This document shows, piece after piece, positions 8,892 through 20,079 of a DNA stretch of 64,000 bases. The DNA is taken from positions 4,350,868 to 4,414,867 of the forward strand of contig NZ_KB913037.1 in assembly GCF_000384295.1 (NCBI RefSeq). The letters are read 5' to 3'. A model generated the notes under the pieces. That model saw only the letters and a program-made list of their open reading frames with translations. It had not been told where the DNA came from and made no database searches. Within the stretch, counting starts at the first letter, position 1. Each line of letters begins with the position of its first letter. The stretch comes from Amycolatopsis balhimycina FH 1894. Its GTDB lineage: Bacteria; Actinomycetota; Actinomycetes; Mycobacteriales; Pseudonocardiaceae. The position numbers were made by a program, and so were the translations under genes.

Positions 8892-9839
8892 ATGGTCCGC
8901 GTGACCACCCCGGGCGTCCGGCTGCTGCCGAACGCCATCACCGTGCTGGCGCTGTGCGCGGGCCTGTCGGCCGTGCAGTTCGCGCTGACCAGGAACTACG
9001 GGATGGCGATCGCCTCGATCGGCATCGCGGCGGTGCTCGACAGCCTGGACGGCCGGATCGCCCGCCTGCTCGACGCGACGTCGAAGATGGGCGCGGAGCT
9101 GGACTCGCTGTCCGACGGCATCTCCTTCGGCGTCGCGCCGGCGCTGGTCATCTACGTGTGGCAGACCGGCGCGGACCGGATCGGCTGGGTGGCGTCGCTG
9201 ATCTTCGCCGTCTGCATGATCCTGCGGCTGGCCCGCTTCAACACGCTGCTGGACGACACCGAGCAGCCGCCGTACGCGAGCGAGTTCTTCGTCGGCGTCC
9301 CGGCGCCCGCGGGCGGCCTGCTGGGGATGCTGCCGCTGGTCGCCTCCCTGCAGTGGGGCGAGGGATGGTGGTCGTCGCAGTACGTCGTGTGGGCCTGGAC
9401 GGTCGCCATCGCGGCCCTGCTGATCAGCCGCATCCCGACGCTGTCGCTGAAGACGGTCAAGGCACCGGCCAAGGCGATCGCGCCGCTGCTGCTCGGCGTG
9501 GCCCTGCTGGCCGCGGCGATCATCCAGTTCCCGCTGGTCGCGCTGGTCGTGGCGATGGTGCTGTACCTGGCGCACATCCCGTACTCGGTCTACCGGCACC
9601 GCTGGCTGGCCGCGCACCCGGAGGCCTGGACGGTCCCGCCGCGCGAGCGCCGCGCCATCCGCCGCGCCCGCTCCACCCGCCGTCTCGGCCTGCGCCCGCC
9701 GCTGCGCCGCCGGGTGGCAGGCGCGGCGATGCGCGCGGTCAGGTTGCCGCGCGAAACGGTCCGCACCCCCCGAAGCAGCGAAAACGGCCAAGGCCCGCGC
9801 CGCCGCACCTGGCGCCAGATCGGCCTCCGCCGCAAGTAG
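8892..9839 (+). CDS. pssA: CDP-diacylglycerol--serine O-phosphatidyltransferase
   Basis: Integral membrane enzyme that makes phosphatidylserine from CDP-diacylglycerol and serine. 315 residues. The CDP-alcohol phosphotransferase signature D-G-x2-A-R-x8-G-x3-D-x3-D is visible in DGRIARLLDATSKMGAELD and the following LSD (about residues 54-78), followed by several membrane spans. The last 75 or so residues form a very Arg-rich cytosolic tail beyond the usual domain end. It is the second gene of the psd-pssA operon, and its stop directly abuts the repeat array that begins at 9840. Confidence 0.95.
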   Translation: MVRVTTPGVRLLPNAITVLALCAGLSAVQFALTRNYGMAIASIGIAAVLDSLDGRIARLLDATSKMGAELDSLSDGISFGVAPALVIYVWQTGADRIGWVASLIFAVCMILRLARFNTLLDDTEQPPYASEFFVGVPAPAGGLLGMLPLVASLQWGEGWWSSQYVVWAWTVAIAALLISRIPTLSLKTVKAPAKAIAPLLLGVALLAAAIIQFPLVALVVAMVLYLAHIPYSVYRHRWLAAHPEAWTVPPRERRAIRRARSTRRLGLRPPLRRRVAGAAMRAVRLPRETVRTPRSSENGQGPRRRTWRQIGLRRK

Positions 9840-10037
9840 CGTGTCGTCCCTCCAATCACGCGAGATGACCTTCCAATCACGCGAGTTCCGTCCCCAATCA
9901 CGCGAGTTCCGTCCCCAATCACGCGAGACACGGGCCGGGTCACGCGAGATCGGGCGCTGATCACACGAGTCGGCCGTTCCGGTCCGGCGATCACCCGTGA
10001 TTGAAGGGCCATCACGCGTGATTGGGGGGACGACACG
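9840..10037. repeat. 21-bp-period repeat array with inverted ends (left array)
   Basis: Four copies of CAATCACGCGAG begin at 9853, 9874, 9895 and 9916, exactly 21 bases apart. Two degenerate copies continue in phase at 9937 and 9958. The block ends with inverted copies: TCACCCGTGA (9991-10000) and the perfect palindrome ATCACGCGTGAT (10011-10022). The outer 23 bases (9840-9862) recur inverted at 10015-10037 with one mismatch. It fills the gap between pssA and the AAA ATPase gene and may be a terminator, a protein-binding array or a mobile palindromic repeat. Confidence 0.9.
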
Positions 10038-10082
10038 GGTTCTCGGCTCCTCCGGGGACGCCGGATCGCTAGGGTGAACGGC

Positions 10083-12350
10083 GTGAGCCACCCGCAGATC
10101 ACGCTGACCGTCCGGCACACGCCGTCCGCGCTGGACACCCGCCGGGGCGTCGTCCGGCTGCATCCCGAAGTCCTCGACGCGCTCGGCCTGCGGGCCTGGG
10201 ACGCCGTGCACCTCACCGGTGCCCGGGTCAGCGCCGCGCTCGCCGCCCCCGCCGACGAGACCGGCGTGCCCGGGGTGCTGCTCACCGACGACGTCACGAT
10301 GTCGAACCTGGGCGTCACCGAGGGCTCGGAGGTCGTCGTCGCGCCGGCCGAGGTCGCCGCGGCGAAGACGGTGACCGTCGCGGGCTCGCGGCTGGCCAGC
10401 GTCTCGCTCAGCCCGCACATGCTGCGGCTCTCCCTGATCGGCAAGGTGCTCACCGTCGGCGACGCCGTTTCGCTGCTGCCGCAGGACCTCGCGCCGTCGC
10501 CGGGGTCGGACCCGGCCGGCCTGCGCGGCCAGCTGTCGCGGGCGATCGGCGCGACCTGGACGAACGAGCTGCTCACCGTCACCGCGGCCGAACCGGCAGG
10601 CACCGTGGCGGTCGGACCGTCCACAGTGGTCACCTGGCGCGACGGGGTGCGGCCGGCGCCGGAAGCCGCCGCGCCCCGGACGGCGACCGCGCTGGTCCGC
10701 ACCTCCGCCGTCACCGCGGCCGAGGAGTGGATCGACGCCGAGATCGTCGAAGACGAGGTCACGGTCGAAGAGGTCGCCGAACCGGCCGTGCCGCTGGCCG
10801 ACCTCATCGGCGCCGAGACGGCCGCCCGCAAGCTCGCCGAGTGGTTCGACCTCGCCTTCCAGCGGCCCGAGCTGCTGGCGCGGCTGGGCGCGCCCGCCCA
10901 CCTCGGCGTGCTGCTGTCCGGCCCCGAAGGCGTCGGCAAGGCGACGCTGGTGCGGTCGGTGGCCCACGACGCGGACATCCGCGTGGTACCGGTGGCCGCG
11001 CCGAACCTCGCCGTGCTGGACCCGAACGTCGCGGTGGCCCGCCTGCGCGAGGCGATCCGCTCGGCCAACGGCCCCACCGTGCTCCTGCTCACCGACGTCG
11101 ACGCGCTGCTGCCCGCGGCCACGCCGCCGCCGGTGGCCACGGTCGTGCTCGAAGAGCTGCGGACGGCGTTGCGCCGCGAGCGGTTCGCCGTCGTCGCGAC
11201 CACGGCCCGCGCGGAGTCGGCCGACCCGCGGCTGCACGCCGCCGACCTGCTGGACCGCGAGCTCGGCCTGGCGCTGCCGGACGCGAAGACCCGGCGAGAG
11301 CTGCTGAACGTCCTGCTCCGCGACGTCCCGCTCGATTCCGGCATCGACTGCGGTGTACTCGCCGAGCGGACGCCGGGGTTCGTCGCGGCGGACCTGATCG
11401 CCCTGCGCCGGGACGCCGCACTGCGGGCGGCGCTGCGCCAGCGCGACACCGACGAGCCGCGCATCTCGCAGCAGGACCTGCTCGACGCGCTGGCCACCGT
11501 CCGGCCGGTCTCGATGTCCACTTCGGACAACCTGGCCACCGGCGGGCTGACCCTCGACGACGTCGGGAACATGGTCGACGTCAAGCAGTCCCTCACCGAA
11601 GCCGTGCTGTGGCCGCTGCGGTACCCGGACTCGTTCGCCCGGCTCGGCGTCGAACCGCCGCGCGGGGTGCTGCTGTACGGGCCGCCCGGCGGCGGCAAGA
11701 CGTTCCTCGTGCGGGCGCTGGCCGGCACCGGCGCGCTGAACGTCTTCGCGGTCAAGGGCGCCGAGCTGATGGACAAGTGGGTCGGCGAGTCCGAGCGCGC
11801 GGTGCGCGAGCTGTTCCGCCGGGCCGCGGAGGCCGCGCCGTCGTTGATCTTCCTGGACGAGATCGACGCGCTGGCCCCGCGCCGCGGGCAGTCGTCCGAC
11901 TCGGGTGTCGCCGATCGCGTGGTCGCGGCCCTGCTCACCGAGCTCGACGGTGTCGAGCCGATGCGCGAGGTCGTCGTCCTCGGGGCGACGAACCGGCCGG
12001 AGCTGGTCGACCCGGCGCTGCTGCGGCCGGGACGGCTGGAGCGCCGCGTCTACGTGCCACCGCCGGACGCCGAGGCCCGCGCCGCGATCCTGGCGGCGAG
12101 TTCGAAGAACACGCCGCTCGGTTCCGATGTGGACCTCGCCGCGGTGGCGTCCACTCTGGACGGTTACTCCGCCGCCGACTGCGCCGCGCTGATCCGCGAA
12201 GCGGCGTTGACCGCGATGCGCGAGTCTCTGGAGGCTCGCGAAGTCACCGCAGCGCACCTCGACGCGGCCCGCAAGACCGTCCGGCCGAGCCTCGACCCGG
12301 CCCAGCTGGCCGCCCTGGAGGCCTACGCGAAGAACCAGGCCGGTGACTGA
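10083..12350 (+). CDS. Tandem AAA ATPase (CDC48/p97-like, Rv0435c homologue)
   Basis: 755-residue ATPase with an N-terminal double-psi-barrel-like region (about 1-190) and two AAA domains. D1 (about 235-450) has a weakened P-loop, GPEGVGKA, and Walker B LLLTDVDAL. D2 (about 490-740) is complete: GPPGGGKT (about 533), Walker B FLDEIDAL (about 590) and the arginine-finger region ATNRPELVDPALLRPGRLERR. Homologues follow pssA in mycobacteria. The role is probably unfolding or segregase activity, but no bacterial substrate is established. GTG at 10083 is preferred over GTG at 10074 because AGGG precedes it at useful spacing. Confidence 0.92.
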   Translation: MSHPQITLTVRHTPSALDTRRGVVRLHPEVLDALGLRAWDAVHLTGARVSAALAAPADETGVPGVLLTDDVTMSNLGVTEGSEVVVAPAEVAAAKTVTVAGSRLASVSLSPHMLRLSLIGKVLTVGDAVSLLPQDLAPSPGSDPAGLRGQLSRAIGATWTNELLTVTAAEPAGTVAVGPSTVVTWRDGVRPAPEAAAPRTATALVRTSAVTAAEEWIDAEIVEDEVTVEEVAEPAVPLADLIGAETAARKLAEWFDLAFQRPELLARLGAPAHLGVLLSGPEGVGKATLVRSVAHDADIRVVPVAAPNLAVLDPNVAVARLREAIRSANGPTVLLLTDVDALLPAATPPPVATVVLEELRTALRRERFAVVATTARAESADPRLHAADLLDRELGLALPDAKTRRELLNVLLRDVPLDSGIDCGVLAERTPGFVAADLIALRRDAALRAALRQRDTDEPRISQQDLLDALATVRPVSMSTSDNLATGGLTLDDVGNMVDVKQSLTEAVLWPLRYPDSFARLGVEPPRGVLLYGPPGGGKTFLVRALAGTGALNVFAVKGAELMDKWVGESERAVRELFRRAAEAAPSLIFLDEIDALAPRRGQSSDSGVADRVVAALLTELDGVEPMREVVVLGATNRPELVDPALLRPGRLERRVYVPPPDAEARAAILAASSKNTPLGSDVDLAAVASTLDGYSAADCAALIREAALTAMRESLEAREVTAAHLDAARKTVRPSLDPAQLAALEAYAKNQAGD

Positions 12351-12351
12351 A

Positions 12352-12470
12352 GAGTCGACACGCGTGATTCAGGAGTCGACACGCGTGATTGAAGGGTCGA
12401 CACGACGCCGGTTACCCGGCCACACCGTGTCGACCCGCTGATCACGCGTGTCGACCCGCTGATCACGCTG
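12352..12470. repeat. 21-bp-period inverted repeat array (right array)
   Basis: GAGTCGACACGCGTGATT occurs at 12352 and 12373, with a decayed third copy in phase at 12394. An inverted pair, GTGTCGACCCGCTGATCACGC, follows at 12427 and 12448, again exactly 21 bases apart. The TCACGCG core is shared with the array on the other side of the AAA ATPase gene. It lies between convergent gene ends (stops at 12350 and 12481), so the folded RNA could terminate both genes. Confidence 0.88.
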
Positions 12471-12480
12471 AAGCCGGAAG

Positions 12481-13101
12481 TCAGCTGCCCTTGGGGCTGT
12501 TGGTCCCGTAGTCCTTCGTCACGATGACGATCACGCCGGGGGACGCGTCCTGGATGCCCTCGAACCGCGGCTCGGCCTTGAAGCCGAACTCCTGCGCGAG
12601 CTGCTTCGCGGCCGCTTCCTCGTCGGTGCCCGGGCGGTAGTACGCCGTCGTCGCCGGGATGGTGCCGTACGGATAACCCTTTTTCTCGGTGACGTTCCAG
12701 CCCGCCCGGGTGAAGTCGTCGGCCGCGCGGGCCGCGAGGCCCTCGATCAGCGAGTTGTTGTAGACCCGGACGGTCACCCACTTGTTGGACGCCTGCTGGT
12801 CACCGCCCGGCTGGCCGGGTTTGGGCGACGTCGGCTGCCCGGGCGGCGGCGAGGCCGGCGACGACGGGGTGGGCGAAGCCGGAGTCGACGGCGGCGTGGC
12901 CGTTGACGACGTGGCCGGCGGCGACGACGTCCCGCCGGACGTGCCCGGCTGCGTCGAAGTGCCGCTCGGTCCAGCTTCGTTCGCTCCGTCGCCCCCGCTC
13001 AGCGCGGAGATCCCGCCGATGACGGCGGCGACGATGGCCACGCCGACCAACACGACGCCCGCGGCCTTCATCGGCCGTGACATACCCGAAAACACGCTCA
13101 T
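12481..13101 (-). CDS. LytR C-terminal domain membrane protein (Rv0431-like)
   Basis: 206 residues: short cytosolic start, one membrane span (about 10-32, AAGVVLVGVAIVAAVIGGISAL), a Ser/Thr/Pro/Gly-rich spacer (about 35-105) and a C-terminal LytR_C domain beginning WVTVRVYNNSLIEGLAARAADDF. The LytR_C domain is common in cell-envelope proteins, but its ligand is not established; the M. tuberculosis counterpart Rv0431 influences vesicle release. Its ATG overlaps the DUF3263 stop in an ATGA junction, as in the mycobacterial gene pair. Confidence 0.9.
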   Translation of the reverse strand: MSVFSGMSRPMKAAGVVLVGVAIVAAVIGGISALSGGDGANEAGPSGTSTQPGTSGGTSSPPATSSTATPPSTPASPTPSSPASPPPGQPTSPKPGQPGGDQQASNKWVTVRVYNNSLIEGLAARAADDFTRAGWNVTEKKGYPYGTIPATTAYYRPGTDEEAAAKQLAQEFGFKAEPRFEGIQDASPGVIVIVTKDYGTNSPKGS

Positions 13102-13406
13102 TTCAGCTCGATCCCCAGTCGCCGGGCGCCACGTTTGCGCTGCCGGGCGGCGCGCGTCTTGCGCAGCCGCTTCACCAGCATCGGGTCGGCCTCGATCGCC
13201 TCCGGCTTCTCCAGCAGCTTGTTCAGCAGCTGGTAATAGCGCGTGGCGGACAGATCGAAGCGCTCGCGGATGGCGTTCTCCTTCGCCCCGGCGTGCCGCC
13301 ACCACTGACGCTCGAAGGCGAGCATCTCGACCTCGCGTTCGGTCAGGCCGGGCACGGGCTTCGGCGGCGACGGCTGCGGCTCAGCCATCGACTCCGCGGC
13401 GTCCAT
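13098..13406 (-). CDS. DUF3263 protein (Rv0430-like)
   Basis: 102-residue small basic protein. Its core, LTEREVEMLAFERQWWRHAGAKENAIRERFDLSATRYYQLLNKLL, matches DUF3263 and looks like a helix-turn-helix (AIRERFDLSATRYYQLLN). The ATG at 13406 has AGAGGG six bases upstream, so it is favoured over an upstream in-frame start at 13466. It heads a two-gene operon with the LytR_C gene and is divergent from def. Probably DNA-binding, but not demonstrated. Confidence 0.85.
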   Translation of the reverse strand: MDAAESMAEPQPSPPKPVPGLTEREVEMLAFERQWWRHAGAKENAIRERFDLSATRYYQLLNKLLEKPEAIEADPMLVKRLRKTRAARQRKRGARRLGIELK

Positions 13407-13561
13407 CCGGGTCCCTCTCAATCGGGCGTCATGGCGAATCAGACCTAGCTCCTCCGCGGGCGTCATTCAACCACGGATCAGCACGCCGACGTGGGCATCG
13501 ACGTCGGCGCGTCACGGTCTGATGCAGGTCTACCAGAGGGGTCCGACTAAACTGGCTCGCC

Positions 13562-14140
13562 GTGACCATCCACCCCATCGTTATCGCCGGCGAACCCGTG
13601 CTGCACCAGCCGACTCGGGAGATCACCGAGTTCGACGAGAAGCTGCGCACGCTCGTCGGCGACATGTTCGAGACGATGTACGCCGCCGAGGGCGTCGGCC
13701 TGGCGGCCAACCAGATCGGCCTCGACCTGCGGGTGTTCGTCTACGACTGCCCGGACGACGAGGGCGTGCGGCACAAGGGCGTCGTCGTCAACCCGAAGCT
13801 GGAGACGTCGGAGATCCCGGAGACCATGCCTGACCCGGACGACGACTGGGAGGGCTGCCTGTCGGCGCCCGGCGAGTCGTACCCGACGGGCCGCGCCAAG
13901 TGGGCGAAGGTGACCGGCTCCGACGTCGACGGCGCCCCGATCGAGGTCGAGGGCACCGGCTACTTCGCGCGTTGCCTGCAGCACGAGACCGACCACCTCG
14001 ACGGGTACATCTACCTCGACCGCTTGGTCGGCCGGCACGCGCGCGCCGCGAAGAAGATGTTGAAGCACAACAAATGGGGCGTCCCGGGCAACTCGTGGCT
14101 CCCGCCGCGCACCCCCGAGGACGACGGCGCCGTCATCTGA
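13562..14140 (+). CDS. def: Peptide deformylase
   Basis: Removes the formyl group from nascent proteins. 192 residues with all three metal-site motifs: GVGLAANQ (44-51), EGCLS (97-101, C99) and QHETDH (H141, E142, H145). The GTG at 13562 gives the expected N-terminus ([17 protein letters not shown]). It is divergent from DUF3263 with about 150 bases between. A long perfect hairpin follows the stop. Confidence 0.96.
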   Translation: MTIHPIVIAGEPVLHQPTREITEFDEKLRTLVGDMFETMYAAEGVGLAANQIGLDLRVFVYDCPDDEGVRHKGVVVNPKLETSEIPETMPDPDDDWEGCLSAPGESYPTGRAKWAKVTGSDVDGAPIEVEGTGYFARCLQHETDHLDGYIYLDRLVGRHARAAKKMLKHNKWGVPGNSWLPPRTPEDDGAVI

Positions 14141-14145
14141 CCGAC

Positions 14146-14204
14146 AGGTCCGTGAATGGCACATTGAGGGACTTAGAGTCCCTCAATGTGCCATTCACGG
14201 ACCT
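14146..14204. terminator. 28-bp perfect palindrome between def and the GH15 gene
   Basis: Left arm 14146-14173 and right arm 14177-14204 pair perfectly over 28 bases around a three-base TAG centre; the arm begins AGGTCCGTGAATGGCACATT. It lies between two convergent stops (14140 and 14206), the position of a bidirectional terminator. The same sequence recurs at 41002-41052. Confidence 0.9.
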
Positions 14205-14205
14205 T

Positions 14206-16371
14206 TCAGCAGCCGAGGAAGTGGCAGCGGACCACCCGCGGGGTCTCCAGGACCGCGCCGGCCTTGACGTCCCAGGCGAGCCGGACGTACTGGGCGTGCG
14301 TCCAGGCCAGCGGGGTCGCCGACGTCGTCGGCGTACCGGCCGGGAAGCCGGTCTGTCCCGACGGCGGGTTCTCGTCCCACACCTGCTCCGGCATGGTCTC
14401 CGCCGAGCTGCTCACCCGGCCGAGGTCACGCAGCCGCCGCGCGGCCGACGCGGGATCGCCGAGCGTCAGCTCGTACTCGCCGCGTTCGCCGGCGAGCAGC
14501 GGCCACAACCGCCCGAACGTCGTGCGGCTCTCCGCCGGGAACGTGTAGTCCCACGGCGAACCGTCGGCCTGCTCGCCGTAGCCGTCCTTCGTGTAGCGGT
14601 GCCAGAACTGGCCGGTCGGCGTGGTGAACGCGATGTTCTTGTCCGTGACGCGAGTGCTGTTCCGGATCACCGGGTCGTCGGCGCGGTAGACGCCGAGCCG
14701 GACCAGGTCGAGAAAACCCGCGTCGGCGACGGCGCGCTGGTCCATCGTCACGCTGGAGTTGCCGAGGTTGTACGTCGTCCCGGCGTTCGCGTTGCCGTCC
14801 TTGGTGAGCCGGACGAAGTACGGGTCCTTCGACAACGGCCCGTTCGTGGTGATCGTCTGCTTCGGCAGGTCGGCCTTGAACTTGTCGGCCGCGGCGAGGT
14901 ACCGGGCGGCGTCCGCGGACGCGCCGTTGTGCGACGCCAGATCGGCGGCGCAGACCAGCCCGGCGATCACCGACGCGATGGTCGACGGGGACCAGCCGTC
15001 CTGCTCTTCCCAACGCTCCTGCTGCGTGTACGGCGACGCCTGCCCGTTCGGCCCCCGGTACCCGAGGATGAAGTCGGCGGCCTTCCGCACGCCGGGCCAC
15101 AGGTCGGTCCGGCCGAGCTGCTGGGCCAGCACGATCGGGAACGACGTCTCGTCGAGCTGGATCGACGTCCAGTACGGCACGCCGTCGACGCGGCTGTTCT
15201 GCGGCAGGTGCCCGTCGGGCTGCTGCTGCGTGCCGAACATGTAGGTGACGGCACGGTTCGCGGCGGCCGTGTCGCCGCCGGCGGCCAGCCCGGTCGCGAT
15301 CTGGTAGAGGTCACGCGGCCAGACCAGGTGGTAGGTGCCGGACGGCGACCACTCCGGGTCGTTGTTGCCGAACCGCCACGGCATGCTCGGCGACGCGATG
15401 AACGCGCCCGGGTGGTGCTTGTCCTCGCTCGCGGCCAGCGTCAGCATCGACGCCTTGTAGAGGTCGCGTTCGGCGCGGGTCTTCAGCGACGACGGCGGCT
15501 TGCTCACACCACGCAGGTACTGCTCCCAGCCGCGGTCGTACGCGCGGGTGATGTCGCGGACGCCGCGTCGCTGCGACGCCTGCGCGCTGCCGAGCGCGTC
15601 GGCGGCCTTCGCACCCATGCCGAGCGCGAGGGTGACGTGCCGGTTCCACAGGCCGTCGGCGGTCGTCTGCCCGGCGAGCACGACGTTGCCCTTCGCGGCG
15701 CTGTCGTACTGGGTCAGCTTGAACGTCTTCGCGAGCTGCGTGTTGCCGTCGGACACGCCCGCGTAGCCGACGCTGGTTTTCGTGAAGGCGGGCTTCGCGG
15801 TCAGGGCGGCGGCGTTCGCCGCGTCCTGCGCGGTGACGGCGTCCCCCGAACGGGCGGCCGAGTCGTCGGAGCCGTCGTTGGTCAGGTCCGGGTCGGCGAC
15901 CGCGTAGAGCTGGTAGGGCCGCCCGGTGAGCGACTGGAAGTCGACGTCGACCAGCACGGTCGTGGCGGCCGGGTCGGTGACGTAGGTCTTGCGGAGGCGC
16001 CAGCGGTGCTGGTCGTCGGTGATGGTCTGCTCGTAACTCAAACTGTCGTCGCCGGTCCGCCGGACCTGCTGCGACTTCGCCGAGTAGTCGGTGACGGCGA
16101 AGCCGCGGCCGTCGGTGACGACGAAGTTCAGCGACCGGACGCTGGGCGTCGACAGGTCCGGGTAGTAGACCTCGGACAGCTGGCCACCCTGGAGGGTGAA
16201 CCAGACGTTGCTCGACCGGTCGTGCGCGGTGCCGAAACCGGTCTTGTTCGCCGGGAGCCAGCTGGGATGGGCACCCGGGGCGCCGGGAGCCTCGCCCTGA
16301 GCTGCCGCGATCCCCGGGATCAGGCCGGTGACCAGCAGCCCGGCGAGGGCGCCGAACATGAGTTTGCGCAT
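14206..16371 (-). CDS. Secreted glycoside hydrolase family 15 (glucoamylase/glucodextranase)
   Basis: 721 residues. A signal peptide (about 1-23, MRKLMFGALAGLLVTGLIPGIAAA) is followed by an N-terminal beta-sandwich typical of glucodextranases (about 25-290) and an (alpha/alpha)6 catalytic barrel. GH15 marks include HLVWPRDLYQIATGL, RWEEQDGWSPSTIAS (candidate general acid Glu) and MPEQVWDE (candidate general base Glu). It releases glucose from alpha-glucans outside the cell; whether alpha-1,4 or alpha-1,6 is preferred cannot be told. The ATG at 16371 is chosen because it starts the signal peptide and has GGGG upstream. Confidence 0.92.
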   Translation of the reverse strand: MRKLMFGALAGLLVTGLIPGIAAAQGEAPGAPGAHPSWLPANKTGFGTAHDRSSNVWFTLQGGQLSEVYYPDLSTPSVRSLNFVVTDGRGFAVTDYSAKSQQVRRTGDDSLSYEQTITDDQHRWRLRKTYVTDPAATTVLVDVDFQSLTGRPYQLYAVADPDLTNDGSDDSAARSGDAVTAQDAANAAALTAKPAFTKTSVGYAGVSDGNTQLAKTFKLTQYDSAAKGNVVLAGQTTADGLWNRHVTLALGMGAKAADALGSAQASQRRGVRDITRAYDRGWEQYLRGVSKPPSSLKTRAERDLYKASMLTLAASEDKHHPGAFIASPSMPWRFGNNDPEWSPSGTYHLVWPRDLYQIATGLAAGGDTAAANRAVTYMFGTQQQPDGHLPQNSRVDGVPYWTSIQLDETSFPIVLAQQLGRTDLWPGVRKAADFILGYRGPNGQASPYTQQERWEEQDGWSPSTIASVIAGLVCAADLASHNGASADAARYLAAADKFKADLPKQTITTNGPLSKDPYFVRLTKDGNANAGTTYNLGNSSVTMDQRAVADAGFLDLVRLGVYRADDPVIRNSTRVTDKNIAFTTPTGQFWHRYTKDGYGEQADGSPWDYTFPAESRTTFGRLWPLLAGERGEYELTLGDPASAARRLRDLGRVSSSAETMPEQVWDENPPSGQTGFPAGTPTTSATPLAWTHAQYVRLAWDVKAGAVLETPRVVRCHFLGC

Positions 16372-16571
16372 ATCAACCCCACAGAAAGATCGCCTCTGCA
16401 CCGTTACAGAAGCGCCTGGCAGTCTGCCGCCGATTTCTGCCGGATACATGCCCCAATCCGGTGAACCACTGACCGTCACTGATCGGGCGGCCGGTTCTCC
16501 AGCAGCGAACGGCTTTCCCGCCGAACCGGGCGCACACTTGTAGTACCTGCAACGGTGTAATCGAGGTGCCC

Positions 16572-17483
16572 ATGGACGACGCGATGGACGCTTACTCGCG
16601 CGCGGTCAGCAGTGTCGCGAAGACCGTCACCCCGCACGTCGCCGGGGTGCAGCTCGGCCGCGGCAGCGGCTCGGCGGTCGTCTTCGCCGAAGACGGCCAC
16701 CTGCTCACCAACGCCCACGTCGTCGACGACCACCGGCGGGGCGTCGCGATCTTCGCCGACGGCAGCGAGGTGCCGTTCGACGTCGTCGGCGCCGATCCGC
16801 TGTCCGACCTCGCCGTGCTGCGGGCTCGCGGCGAGACCCCGCCGCCCGCGGTGCTCGGGGACGCCGACCGGCTCGTCGTCGGGCAGCTCGTCGTGGCCGT
16901 CGGCAACCCGCTCGGCTTCTCCGGCACCGTCACCGCCGGGGTCGTCAGCGCGCTCGGCCGCGCCCTCCCGGTGCGCCACGGCCGCGCCGGGCGCGTGATC
17001 GAAGACGTCATCCAGACCGACGCCGCGCTCAACCCGGGCAACTCCGGCGGCGCACTCGCCGACTCCGCCGGCCGCGTCGTCGGCGTCAACACCGCGGTCG
17101 CCGGAATCGGCCTCGGGCTCGCGGTGCCGATCAACGCGACCACGCGGCGGATCATCGACACGCTCGTCGTCGAAGGCCGGGTGCGGCGCGCGTACCTCGG
17201 CGTCGTCGGCGTGCCCGCACCGCTGCCGGACGACATCGCCGAGCGCACCGGGCAGAGCGCCGGGCTGCGCGTGCACGAAGTGGTCTCCGGCGGCCCCGCG
17301 GACCGGGCGGGCCTCCGGGCGGGCGACCTCGTGCTGACGGTCGGGCGCGCCCGAGTCTCGGACGCCCAGGGCATCCAGCGGCAGCTGTTCGCGGAAGTGA
17401 TCGGCACCGCACTGCCGATCACCGTGCTGCGCAACGGCGCCATGGTCGACGTCTACGCCACCCCCGCCGAACTGGTCGGGTGA
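16572..17483 (+). CDS. HtrA/DegP-type serine protease, apparently without membrane anchor
   Basis: 303 residues. Trypsin-like domain with the triad in TNAHVV (H49), LSDLAVL (D79) and NPGNSGGAL (S158), then one PDZ domain (about 205-295, RVHEVVSGGPADRAGLRAGDLVL). Unlike most actinobacterial HtrA proteins, there is no N-terminal span or signal peptide: the protein starts MDDAMDAYSRAVSSVAKTV. ATG 16572 is used; an upstream GTG at 16566 adds only two residues. Its stop is about 55 bases before the thiC riboswitch. Confidence 0.9.
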   Translation: MDDAMDAYSRAVSSVAKTVTPHVAGVQLGRGSGSAVVFAEDGHLLTNAHVVDDHRRGVAIFADGSEVPFDVVGADPLSDLAVLRARGETPPPAVLGDADRLVVGQLVVAVGNPLGFSGTVTAGVVSALGRALPVRHGRAGRVIEDVIQTDAALNPGNSGGALADSAGRVVGVNTAVAGIGLGLAVPINATTRRIIDTLVVEGRVRRAYLGVVGVPAPLPDDIAERTGQSAGLRVHEVVSGGPADRAGLRAGDLVLTVGRARVSDAQGIQRQLFAEVIGTALPITVLRNGAMVDVYATPAELVG

Positions 17484-17537
17484 GGTGAGCGGACTTGAGT
17501 ATCCCGCTCCGGCGTGGCATGGTCGGGGCACAACCAA

Positions 17538-17640
17538 ACACCGCGGGAGCTCGCGCCATGGCGGGCTGAGAGGGTGACTTGCGTTTCGCAGGCGTCACCG
17601 ACCGCATGAACCTGACCGGGTAATGCCGGCGTAGGGAGTG
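17538..17640 (+). ncRNA. TPP riboswitch upstream of thiC
   Basis: Thi-box RNA. The conserved GGCTGAGAGGGTG (17564-17576) and CATGAACCTGACCGGGTAAT with GCCGGCGTAGGGAGTG (to 17640) are the TPP-binding arms. The terminal GGGAG also serves as ribosome site nine bases before the TTG start of thiC, so ligand binding probably blocks translation. Exact 5' end is approximate. Confidence 0.95.
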
Positions 17641-17641
17641 A

Positions 17642-20068
<2,427 letters not shown>

Positions 20069-20079
<11 letters not shown>

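Noticed and set aside
9853..9969. CRISPR-like array
   Set aside because: The units are short, decay along the array and have only 9-base intervals; intervals are similar to each other rather than unique, and there is no cas gene.
8433..12257. Very long open frame on the minus strand opposite psd, pssA and the AAA ATPase
   Set aside because: Low-complexity Arg/Gly/Asp-rich translation with no domain; it is the antisense shadow of well-supported genes in a high-GC genome and runs through several gene borders.
13900..16464. 854-codon open plus-strand frame opposite the GH15 gene
   Set aside because: It begins inside def out of frame and runs across the terminator hairpin; the GH15 protein on the other strand has signal peptide and catalytic motifs.
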